From NCBI GenBank assembly GCA_021817645.1, contig JAKAGH010000028.1, positions 1-16,955 on the forward strand: DNA of 16,955 nt. The letters are read 5' to 3'. How positions within the stretch are numbered: the stretch's first letter is position 1; every line of letters begins with the position of its first letter. A model generated the notes under the pieces. It searched no databases and was not told where the DNA came from. It saw only the letters and a program-made list of their open reading frames with translations. This document shows, piece by piece, positions 6,701-12,712 of this stretch. The position numbers and the translations under genes are program-made. This stretch comes from Deltaproteobacteria bacterium. GTDB taxonomy: Bacteria > Desulfobacterota > Desulfobaccia > Desulfobaccales > 0-14-0-80-60-11.

Positions 6701-7477
6701 TTACTTACCTGCGGATATCTGCGGTTTGATGGACTTCTCCATGGGTCTGATAATCAGCTCCACCCGCCGGTTGGCCTGGCGCCCTTTATCATCGTCATTA
6801 GCTGCGACCGGGTGGTATTCTCCATAACCCGCTGCACCCAAGCGCGCGGGGTCCAGTTGATGCTCTTCGATAAAAAAGCGCACCAGCGCTGCGGCCCGGG
6901 CAGTGGAGAGTTCCCAGTTGGAGGGGAATTGCGGAGTGTGGATGGGACGGTTGTCCGTGTGCCCTTCAATGACAATATTATTGGGGATGAGTTTTAAGAT
7001 CCCGGTCAGCTTATCCAACAGCGGCCTGGCCTCCGGCCTCACGGCCGCCTGCCCGGAATCGAAAAAGAGAAATTCCGGCAGCCGCAAGACCAGCCCTTTG
7101 CCGGTGTGCAGGAGCTTCAGCTCCCCGCTATCGATTTTGTCCTTTAGTTCCCCTTGCACGGTCTTGGAAACTTCTTCCATCTGACTCTTCTTCGGCGTGC
7201 GCACCAGCGTCGCCCCCACCAGATCGCCGCTGAGGCCGGCGGGGCTCTTGTCCAGGCCGGAGTCAACGGGAAAGCCCCCCAAGAAAACCGGAGCGTTTAA
7301 GGCGCGATTGATGGATTGTTGGGCTATGCCGAGTTTTTCGCTGTCCAGGCGGGTGACGGCATACATGGTGACGAAAAAGGCCAGCAATAGGGTGACAAAA
7401 TCGGCGTAGGAAACCAGCCAGCGCTCATGGCCGGTGTTCCCCGCGGCTTTATTTGGTCGAGCGCGCCGCAGTCTCAT
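6701..7477 (-). CDS. motB: Flagellar stator protein MotB
   Basis: This 258-residue MotB is the peptidoglycan-anchored half of the ion-driven flagellar stator. A short basic tail precedes ERWLVSYADFVTLLLAFFV; Asp26 is the ion-carrying Asp (Asp32 in E. coli). A linker and plug region follows, then an OmpA-like domain (about 140-245) with EGHTDNRPI, NWELSTARAAALVRFF and RQANRRVELII for peptidoglycan binding. The SYADF transmembrane text looks more like the proton type than the sodium type, which is an inference. The start overlaps the end of motA by 29 nt, with GAAGGG about 9 nt upstream, so translation is probably coupled. It is the last gene of the minus-strand flagellar block. Confidence 0.95.
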   Translation of the reverse strand: MRLRRARPNKAAGNTGHERWLVSYADFVTLLLAFFVTMYAVTRLDSEKLGIAQQSINRALNAPVFLGGFPVDSGLDKSPAGLSGDLVGATLVRTPKKSQMEEVSKTVQGELKDKIDSGELKLLHTGKGLVLRLPEFLFFDSGQAAVRPEARPLLDKLTGILKLIPNNIVIEGHTDNRPIHTPQFPSNWELSTARAAALVRFFIEEHQLDPARLGAAGYGEYHPVAANDDDKGRQANRRVELIIRPMEKSIKPQISAGK

Positions 7478-8294
7478 GGGACTGACCCTTCTTGGAGGAA
7501 CGAGGCTGCAGGTTTCTCACTTTTCCGCCCCCGGGGAGGTCTTGGGACGAATCCTCCGTCAGAAACCCGCGCAATTTTTCTTCGATGAGACGGGGGTGAT
7601 CCCCATGGGCCAGGCCCAGAATGCCGGCCATGACCATCTCTTTGACCAGCATGCGCTTCTCGTTACGCAACCGCAGCTTATGGCCGATGGGCAGAAAGAA
7701 CAGGTTGGCTGAGGCGACGCCATAGACCGTGGCGACAAAAGCCACCGCCACTCCTACTCCCAGCTTGGCCGGATCGGTCAGGTTCTGCATCACATGAATA
7801 AGTCCCAAGACCGCGCCCAAGATGCCAATGGTGGGAGCATAGCCTCCCGCGGTTTCAAAGACCCGGGCCGGCACCTGGCCGTTGTCGTCCAGATGCTCCA
7901 GTTCCACCTCCAGTACCTCCTGGATCTTCTGGTGGTTATGACCGTCGATAACCAGTTGCAAGCCCCGGCGGAAGAAAGGGTCGGGAATTTTTGCCAGGTC
8001 TTTTTCCAGAGAAAGCATGCCTTCCCGACGGCCCCGATAGGCGAACTCGATGATCCGGGCCAGATAAGCGGGACCCTCATCTTTGGGTTCCCGGAAGATC
8101 TGGTGGAATTCCTGCCAGGCCTGCCGCAGCTGGGAGCGGGGAAAACTGATGAACACCGCGCCGATGGTGCCCCCAAAGACAATGATCATGGCGGTGATTT
8201 GCAGGATCATGCCCAGGGTGCCGCCTTCCATGAAATGGCCCCCGATTAAGGCGGTGGCGGCCAATAGCAGCCCGAATATGGTGGTTTTATCCAT
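7449..8294 (-). CDS. motA: Flagellar stator protein MotA
   Basis: This 281-residue MotA/PomA-family protein forms the multimeric stator channel around MotB and contacts the rotor. Two N-terminal helices include EGGTLGMILQITAMIIVFGG. A large cytoplasmic loop (about 55-145) carries FREPKDEGPAYLARIIEFA and charged residues that act on FliG in characterised homologues. Two further helices carry GGYAPTIGILGAVLGLIHVM, with the conserved Pro, and AVAFVATVYGVASANLFFLP. The C-terminal tail is basic and a little longer than usual. AGGA lies about 10 nt before the ATG. A sigma-28-like promoter about 215 nt upstream implies a long leader. Confidence 0.95.
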   Translation of the reverse strand: MDKTTIFGLLLAATALIGGHFMEGGTLGMILQITAMIIVFGGTIGAVFISFPRSQLRQAWQEFHQIFREPKDEGPAYLARIIEFAYRGRREGMLSLEKDLAKIPDPFFRRGLQLVIDGHNHQKIQEVLEVELEHLDDNGQVPARVFETAGGYAPTIGILGAVLGLIHVMQNLTDPAKLGVGVAVAFVATVYGVASANLFFLPIGHKLRLRNEKRMLVKEMVMAGILGLAHGDHPRLIEEKLRGFLTEDSSQDLPGGGKVRNLQPRSSKKGQSHETAARSTK

Positions 8295-8620
8295 CCTGAT
8301 CTAATCCTGGAAATCGCCGGACGGTCTGGGGCCGGCCTGGTTGTGGCATCGGCCCGGGTCTAAGGCCAATTTCTCCGATTAGCATAAGCCTTTGCCCGGC
8401 CGGGTCTCCGAAGTCCTTTGAATCTGGGGTGGTGGTGAGGACCCGGGGATTGTTGCCCTGGCGCGCCACGCGATTCGACACTCCTGGGAGGTATTTATCC
8501 TTATGTAGCTTATCGGAAAATTAGGGAGAACCTTAATAATTTTTCCCGGCAGGAGATGAGGATAGGCTACGGAGTTGGGGGTAAATCAAGGCAGGTAGAG
8601 GGTCTTAGCCGCTAAAATTT
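8295..8620. other. motA leader and upstream region
   Basis: These 326 bases lie between the end of the transglycosylase gene and motA. They contain the sigma-28-like promoter (8510-8536) and an imperfect hairpin on the transcribed leader. In the hairpin CCGGG 8354-8358 pairs with CCCGG 8395-8399 and AAGGC 8362-8366 with GCCTT 8388-8392. A short palindromic CCCGGCCGGG also occurs at 8395-8404. A minus-strand open frame at 8287-8481 lacks family resemblance and is not called. I compared the leader with c-di-GMP riboswitch consensus text and found no convincing match. Confidence 0.55.
8510..8536 (-). promoter_or_regulatory. Sigma-28 (FliA)-like promoter for motAB
   Basis: On the minus strand, TTAA (8536-8533), 15 nt, then TCCGATAA (8517-8510) matches the sigma-28 consensus TAAA-N15-GCCGATAA at 10 of 12 positions. 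GGTT after the -35 also matches GTTT at 3 of 4. It reads toward motA, with a start expected near 8503, about 209 nt before the ATG. Confidence 0.7.
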
Positions 8621-9445
8621 TTACGTCGAGGCCAGGGATGTGTCCTTGGCGGGCGCTGGGGCCGGGGCAGCAGGGATGGTCCTGGCTTTGGGGAGGGTCT
8701 GGCTGCCGTTATAATGCCGGCTCACCAATTGGAGATAACTGCGGGTCTCCTGGGGCAGGCGGCCCTTTTCCACATTGGCCATGCCACAGTTGTAGGCGGC
8801 CACGGCCATGGGCACGTTGCCGTCATAGCGGTCCAGAAGTTCCCGGAGATATTTGGTGCCGCCATCAATATTTTCCCGGGGGTCATAAGGCCGCTGCACC
8901 CCCAGGTCCCGGGCCGTGCCCGGCATTAACTGCATCAGTCCCATGGCCCCCACGGGGGAGGTGGCCTGGGGATTGAAGTTGCTCTCCACCTTGATTACCG
9001 CTTTCACCAGTTCCTCGGGCACCTGGTAGCGGGCCGAGGCGGTTTTGATCAGGCCTTCGAAGACCTTGGGGTCCACCGACTGTCCGCCCTTGGATCTCCC
9101 GGCGCTAAAAAGGCGTTCTGTTTCCGAATTACCGCTGCTGAAGTGAGAGCTTCTGGTGATGCTGCGGCCGGGAGCCGACGATGAGCGTCCCAAGGCGGAG
9201 CGGTTGAGCAGGGTCGACAGGTGGGCATTGCCCATATCGCGCAGGGCTTGAGGAAATTCTTGCCGCCCGCCGATCACCGACCGCGGCCTATCCTGCCGGG
9301 TCATTAAGGCCTGGGACAGGATTTGGGAGAAACCGGCAACCCCGTTTCCGCCCCGGGCGAGGCCGGCTAATGCAGCTGGCCCCGTGGGGCTGGAAGAAGA
9401 GCGGTTGATACCCGCAGCGGCAAATAACATTGACGTGTGAACCAT
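8621..9445 (-). CDS. Lytic transglycosylase (SLT domain), probably flagellar
   Basis: This 274-residue protein has a C-terminal goose-type/Slt70-like transglycosylase domain (about 130-245). The motifs run in order: VIKVESNFNPQATSPVGAMG with catalytic Glu154, LMQLMPGTARDLGV, and AVAAYNCGMANV. It would cleave peptidoglycan glycan strands. The first 125 residues are Ser/Gly/Arg-rich and probably disordered, with no clear signal peptide. This is unusual for a periplasmic enzyme but expected for flagellum-exported ones such as the FlgJ and SltF types. The tail is a Pro-Ala-rich stretch. GAGGA lies 6 nt before the ATG. The gene begins 46 nt after cheZ ends and precedes motAB, so a role in opening the wall for the flagellar rod is inferred. 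Confidence 0.88.
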   Translation of the reverse strand: MVHTSMLFAAAGINRSSSSPTGPAALAGLARGGNGVAGFSQILSQALMTRQDRPRSVIGGRQEFPQALRDMGNAHLSTLLNRSALGRSSSAPGRSITRSSHFSSGNSETERLFSAGRSKGGQSVDPKVFEGLIKTASARYQVPEELVKAVIKVESNFNPQATSPVGAMGLMQLMPGTARDLGVQRPYDPRENIDGGTKYLRELLDRYDGNVPMAVAAYNCGMANVEKGRLPQETRSYLQLVSRHYNGSQTLPKARTIPAAPAPAPAKDTSLAST

Positions 9446-9491
9446 GAATTGTCCTCACGCCAGTAACTTGCAATACGCGTGCCGACAGGGG

Positions 9492-10994
9492 TTAGAAACC
9501 CATGTTGGTGAGCAGTTCGTTGACGGCTTCCTGGTCCAGGACCTGCGTTTCCCCGCCCCCCGGCGGGGTCTCAGCGGAGGAGGCGGCAGGATTCACGGTA
9601 ACCATCAGGCGGTCGATTTCATCCTGGGCCAGCACGCCGCTTTCTTCCAGGGTGATGCCGCGTTGCTCGGTCTTCTTTTTCAGCTTGGTGCCCGCGGCCA
9701 CCACCATGGTGAGGATCTGCAACTGGATCTGGCGCAAGAGGTTCAGAACCTGGAGCAGCCGTTGCCCGGAGAGATCCTGGAAGGCCAGGGCCTCCATGAT
9801 CCGGGACAGAGCGCCAGTGATGCGGTCCAGGACACTGGTGGTCCGCTGAATCTTCTCTTCGGCCACGGGGGTTTCCGTGGTGGCTGGGACCTCCGGGGGG
9901 GTCTCGGCCTGGGCGGCCAATTTCTGCACCTTCTGGAAAAAATCATCCCACAGGGGCAGGAAATCAGGTTTCTGAGCCGGGGCCGGGGCCGGGGCCGGGG
10001 CCGGGGCCGGGGCCGAGGGAGCCGCAGCCGCCTCCACGGGGGTACCCTCCAGGGGCAGCACCGGCATGGGGAAGAGTTTTCCGGCTGAGGCCAGCATTTT
10101 GGTAAACAGGTCTTTAACCCGGCTATCCTGGCAGTTGCTCAGCAAGACCTTGAGGATTTCTTCCACCGGGAACTGAGAGAAGCCGTCTTCCACCGGCTGG
10201 GTGGCGGCCAGTTTACTGAACGCGGCTTCCACTTCCTGGGTGGGGAAGATCTCGCCCTGCTTGGCGATCACCGCTTTCAGGTGTTGCTTCAGGGCCTCAT
10301 TGCCACAAAACTCCAGGACTATCTGTAAAATCTCCGCCAAAGGAAAGTGGAGGGTGCTGGCAACCTCCTGCACCGCCGCCTGGGGGGCGGCCACGGACTG
10401 AGTCTGAAACTGGCGGTTCAATTCCTCGCCCTGAGCCAAGATCTGGGCTACCAGGGCCTTGGTCTCCTCACCCCAGGCCGCGGGCGCAGGCCCCTTGTCG
10501 ATGGCCCCCCAGTCTTCATCGGTTTGACCCAGGCTGAGGAGCTGCTGGCGCACGTCCTCACAATCTTCCCGGATCTGCTCCACCAGATCCAGGATATTAA
10601 GGGTGGCCTTTTCCGTCATCTCCAAAACATCGGTGACCGTGCACCGAGCCTGGTCCAGGTGCTCACCCGGGGAGTCGATCTGGCTGTTGACCATGTCCGC
10701 CAGGGTCAGGTCCTGAAGGGAGACATTGAGCTTTTTGGCCAACTGTCCCAATTCGTCGTAAATGTCATGGGAAATCTGGCGGTAATAGTCCAATTCTTCC
10801 ACCAGCCGTTTGGCTTCGGTGCCATTACCTTGCGTTAACTGGGGCACCGGAGCGGCCGCAGGCGGCGCTGCGGCTATGGGCATGCCGCCATTGGGGGCTT
10901 TCAGAGTGATATTCAGGGCCAGGCCGTCCAGCATTACCCGGCAGGCGCCCTCACCCAATTCCAGACTCAATTCAACCGGCTTCTCTTTGCCCAT
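9492..10994 (-). CDS. cheZ: Enlarged CheZ-type CheY-P phosphatase
   Basis: This 500-residue protein carries CheZ features split by a large insertion; E. coli CheZ has 214 residues. The N-terminal helix region (about 60-155) ends in DQARCTVTDVLEMTEKATLN. The catalytic helix (about 385-435) has ALAFQDLSGQRLLQVLNLL, with Asp407 and Gln411 aligned to CheZ Asp143 and Gln147. The C-terminal peptide LDQEAVNELLTNMGF resembles the CheY-binding tail. Between these lie two related 35-residue segments (217-251 and 275-309, both starting FP and ending FP), then a Pro-Ala tract. Residues 1-50 are a small extra domain plus an Ala/Pro linker. The expected role is dephosphorylating CheY-P. A GGAAGGG site lies about 8 nt before the ATG and a sigma-28-like promoter lies upstream. 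Confidence 0.85.
   Translation of the reverse strand: MGKEKPVELSLELGEGACRVMLDGLALNITLKAPNGGMPIAAAPPAAAPVPQLTQGNGTEAKRLVEELDYYRQISHDIYDELGQLAKKLNVSLQDLTLADMVNSQIDSPGEHLDQARCTVTDVLEMTEKATLNILDLVEQIREDCEDVRQQLLSLGQTDEDWGAIDKGPAPAAWGEETKALVAQILAQGEELNRQFQTQSVAAPQAAVQEVASTLHFPLAEILQIVLEFCGNEALKQHLKAVIAKQGEIFPTQEVEAAFSKLAATQPVEDGFSQFPVEEILKVLLSNCQDSRVKDLFTKMLASAGKLFPMPVLPLEGTPVEAAAAPSAPAPAPAPAPAPAQKPDFLPLWDDFFQKVQKLAAQAETPPEVPATTETPVAEEKIQRTTSVLDRITGALSRIMEALAFQDLSGQRLLQVLNLLRQIQLQILTMVVAAGTKLKKKTEQRGITLEESGVLAQDEIDRLMVTVNPAASSAETPPGGGETQVLDQEAVNELLTNMGF
9976..10017 (-). repeat. GGGGCC hexanucleotide tandem repeat inside cheZ
   Basis: Six exact GCCGGG units (9976-10011) plus one near-copy GCCGAG encode the Pro-Ala run around residues 327-340 of the CheZ homologue. 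Unit gain or loss would change the linker by two residues without a frameshift, so length could vary by replication slippage. Confidence 0.9.
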
Positions 10995-11092
10995 GTGGCA
11001 CCCTTCCCGCGATTTACCGGGCGGACCGGGGTCCCCCCGCGTCTCCGGCTTTGGAAATTAATGGGATATCGGCCGGGACTGGAATGCAGGCC

Positions 11093-11149
11093 ATAACTAG
11101 GCCTTTCCCTCCAGACCCCGGGGTATATCTAGTTATCGACGGTCTGGAG
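11093..11149. repeat. Two interleaved inverted repeats at the cheZ promoter
   Basis: ATAACTAG (11093-11100) is the exact reverse complement of CTAGTTAT (11129-11136). CTCCAGACC (11109-11117) is the exact reverse complement of GGTCTGGAG (11141-11149). The order A-B-A'-B' is that of a pseudoknot, and A' overlaps the -10 element of the sigma-28-like promoter. They may be operators or alternative RNA folds; no binding protein is known from the sequence. Confidence 0.65.
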
Positions 11150-11159
11150 CCTTAACTTA
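11133..11159 (-). promoter_or_regulatory. Sigma-28 (FliA)-like promoter for cheZ
   Basis: On the minus strand, TAAG (11159-11156), 15 nt, then GTCGATAA (11140-11133) matches TAAA-N15-GCCGATAA at 10 of 12 positions with exact spacing. The start would lie near 11126, giving a leader of about 130 nt before cheZ. A second match of the same kind at motA strengthens both. Confidence 0.6.
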
Positions 11160-11201
11160 AATGGATCTTTGGAAAAATAGTTTGAATGCAGCGGGATGGT
11201 T

Positions 11202-11231
11202 AAAAAAGGGGGATAAAGGCCAACCTTTTTT
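11202..11231 (-). terminator. Possible terminator downstream of mdh
   Basis: AAAAAAGG (11202-11209) pairs with CCTTTTTT (11224-11231) around a 14-nt loop, giving T runs on both strands. On the minus strand it lies about 220 nt after mdh and before cheZ, so it could stop readthrough. The stem is AT-rich and weak. Confidence 0.35.
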
Positions 11232-11330
11232 TCTCCAGGTCCATATTTTAACCCATTTCAGGACCTGATTCTGTTCCGGAAAGATTGGCCTCACGCAAAG
11301 ACGCAAAGAAAGTCGCAAAAAAATTGGATT

Positions 11331-11360
11331 GGTGGCGCAGGCTTTCCAGCCTGCGCCACC
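11331..11360. repeat. Perfect 13-bp palindrome, REP-like
   Basis: GGTGGCGCAGGCT (11331-11343), loop TTCC, then AGCCTGCGCCACC (11348-11360) form a perfect 13-bp stem with a tetraloop. It has no following T run. The form suits a REP-type dispersed palindrome rather than a terminator. A similar compact element lies at 15925-15948. Confidence 0.75.
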
Positions 11361-11451
11361 GGTTATAAGAACTTGTGGATAATGATAAACCTCGAAGGGG
11401 AGAGACGCCTGTACCACCGGTCTTAAGCCCCTCTCCCCAAAATCCCTGGCC

Positions 11452-12381
11452 TTACATCTTGAGATCGTCCCGGGTCTTGGCCACCGCGGCTGCGGACTTT
11501 TGCAGCAAGGCCTGTTCGTCCTGGGACAATTTCAGGGGCAGGATCTTTTCGATGCCGCCCGCGCCCAGGATCACCGGCACGCCGAAGTAGATGTCATTAA
11601 GGCCGTATTCCCCGGTGAGGTAGGCGGAGACCGGCACCACGCGCTTCTGGTCCATGAGGATGGCTTCGGCCATCTGCGTGGCCGCGGCCGCAGGGGCATA
11701 ATAGGCCGAGCCGGTTTTCAGCAGGGCCACAATCTCGCCGCCGCCTTTGCGGGTGCGCTCCACCAGGGCGTCGATGCGCTTCTTGGCAAGCAGGCTGGTC
11801 AGGGGCACCCCGGAGACGTTGGTGGCGCTCACCACCGGCACCATGTCGTCCCCGTGCCCCCCCAGGACCATAGCCTGGATTTCCTCCACGGCCACCTTCA
11901 ATTCCATGGCGATGAAGCAGCGGAAGCGGGCCGTATCCAGAATTCCGGCCATGCCCATCACCCGTTTCCGGGGAAAGCCGCTCACCTTGTACGCTACATA
12001 ACACATGGCGTCCAGGGGATTGGCCACGACAATGATAAAGGCGTTGGGCGATTTGGCCACCACCTCTTGGGTCACTTTGGCCACGATATTCTTGTTGGTA
12101 TTGATCAGGTCTTCCCGGCTCATGCCGGGTTTCCTGGCAATGCCCGCGGTGATGATCACGACTTTTGAGCCCTTGGTGGCCTCATAGTCGTTGGCGCCCA
12201 CGATGTCCACGTTAAAGCCGAAAATGGGCCGGGCCTGCATCAGGTCCAGGGCCTTGCCCTGGGGCATGCCCTCCACCACGTCCACCAAGACCACGTCCGC
12301 CAGCCCCCGGGCCGCGGCCCAATGGGCGCAGGTAGCCCCCACATTGCCCGCCCCCACCACTGTAATCTTCGGGCGACCCAT
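11452..12381 (-). CDS. mdh: Malate dehydrogenase, NAD-dependent
   Basis: This 309-residue LDH-like malate dehydrogenase interconverts malate and oxaloacetate with NAD in the TCA cycle. The Rossmann loop is GAGNVGA (10-16), and Asp34 in VLVDVVEG binds the NAD ribose. Substrate-binding Arg83 and Arg89 lie in GIARKPGMSRE. Arg83 marks a malate rather than a lactate enzyme, which would have Gln. NPLDAM (121-126), DTARFR with Asp149 and Arg152, and the catalytic His176 in GGHGDDMVP follow. Length and motifs are normal for the bacterial mdh/citrate-cycle type. AAGGAGGA lies 8 nt before the ATG, a near-perfect ribosome binding site. It is transcribed divergently from the prenyltransferase and appears monocistronic. 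Confidence 0.96.
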   Translation of the reverse strand: MGRPKITVVGAGNVGATCAHWAAARGLADVVLVDVVEGMPQGKALDLMQARPIFGFNVDIVGANDYEATKGSKVVIITAGIARKPGMSREDLINTNKNIVAKVTQEVVAKSPNAFIIVVANPLDAMCYVAYKVSGFPRKRVMGMAGILDTARFRCFIAMELKVAVEEIQAMVLGGHGDDMVPVVSATNVSGVPLTSLLAKKRIDALVERTRKGGGEIVALLKTGSAYYAPAAAATQMAEAILMDQKRVVPVSAYLTGEYGLNDIYFGVPVILGAGGIEKILPLKLSQDEQALLQKSAAAVAKTRDDLKM

Positions 12382-12436
12382 AGTAATAATCCTCCTTGTT
12401 GGTTTGAATCGAGGGAAGGAACTGGAGTTAGCAGTA

Positions 12437-12470
12437 AGCAGAAAAAATGAAGAATAAGTTTTTTTCTGCT
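12437..12470. repeat. 11-bp AT-rich inverted repeat upstream of mdh
   Basis: AGCAGAAAAAA (12437-12447) pairs exactly with TTTTTTCTGCT (12460-12470) around a 12-nt loop. It lies about 55 bases upstream of the mdh ATG on the minus strand. It could be part of the mdh leader, an operator, or another dispersed element. Confidence 0.6.
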
Positions 12471-12483
12471 AAATGCTGCAAAA

Positions 12484-12511
12484 AAAGGTCAAAGTCCAAG
12501 GTTCAAAGTTG
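12484..12511 (+). repeat. GTTCAAAG-type dispersed repeat, copy 2
   Basis: AAAGGTCAAAGTCCAAGG followed by TTCAAAGTTG is a diverged copy of the string family seen at 6549-6663 and 13634-13654. Confidence 0.65.
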
Positions 12512-12661
12512 AAAACATCCCAGAATTGGCTTCCTATTTCCTGATCCCTGGCCCCTGACCCCTTTACTGCTCACCGCCCACTGGCTCCCGGTTTCCTCCC
12601 CAACGAATCTTCTTAACCTGTATAGCCGCGTCCTGCAACGAAATTTTCCCCAGAGCGTCCG

Positions 12662-12690
12662 TTGACAGGATAGGGCCGAAACCCTATACT
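12662..12690 (+). promoter_or_regulatory. Sigma-70 promoter for the prenyltransferase gene
   Basis: TTGACA (12662-12667), a 17-nt spacer and TATACT (12685-12690) give a near-consensus promoter, 6/6 and 5/6. The start is expected near 12697, about 16 nt before the ATG. The spacer and -10 contain the inverted repeat ATAGGG (12670-12675) / CCCTAT (12682-12687), a possible operator. Confidence 0.85.
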
Positions 12691-12712
12691 CCAGGCAACC
12701 TCTGGAGATAGC

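Larger units (their letters stand above)
10995..11451. other. Repeat-rich intergenic region between cheZ and mdh
   Basis: These 457 bases hold the cheZ promoter match with two interleaved inverted repeats (11093-11149), an AT-rich hairpin with T runs (11202-11231), an ACGCAAAG tandem duplication (11293-11308), a perfect 13-bp palindrome (11331-11360) and a GGGGAGAG/CTCTCCCC inverted repeat (11397-11404 and 11431-11438). The minus-strand open frame at 11157-11417 runs through the repeats and is not a credible gene. Confidence 0.6.
12382..12712. other. Divergent intergenic region mdh / prenyltransferase
   Basis: These 331 bases contain the mdh ribosome binding site, an AT-rich perfect inverted repeat (12437-12470), a GTTCAAAG-type dispersed repeat (12484-12511), CCCTGGCCCCTGACCCC-type text (about 12545-12562), and the strong prenyltransferase promoter at 12662-12690. 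No convincing mdh promoter was picked out by eye. Confidence 0.6.

Noticed and set aside
8341..8420. GGGTCTAAGG-like text in the motA leader, reminiscent of c-di-GMP (GEMM) riboswitches
   Set aside because: It lies on the opposite strand to motA, and the conserved GACGCAAAGCC core and receptor loop were not found on either strand.
8287..8481. Minus-strand 64-codon open frame in the motA leader
   Set aside because: It has no family resemblance and overlaps the motA start; it is better explained as leader downstream of the sigma-28-like promoter.
11157..11417. Minus-strand 86-codon open frame
   Set aside because: It reads through the ACGCAAAG duplication and the 13-bp palindrome, has no good ribosome binding site and gives repeat-derived text such as GGAGWKACATN.
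11397..11438. GGGGAGAG/CTCTCCCC inverted repeat as the mdh terminator
   Set aside because: The loop is 26 nt and no T run follows on the minus strand, so it does not meet the form of an intrinsic terminator.
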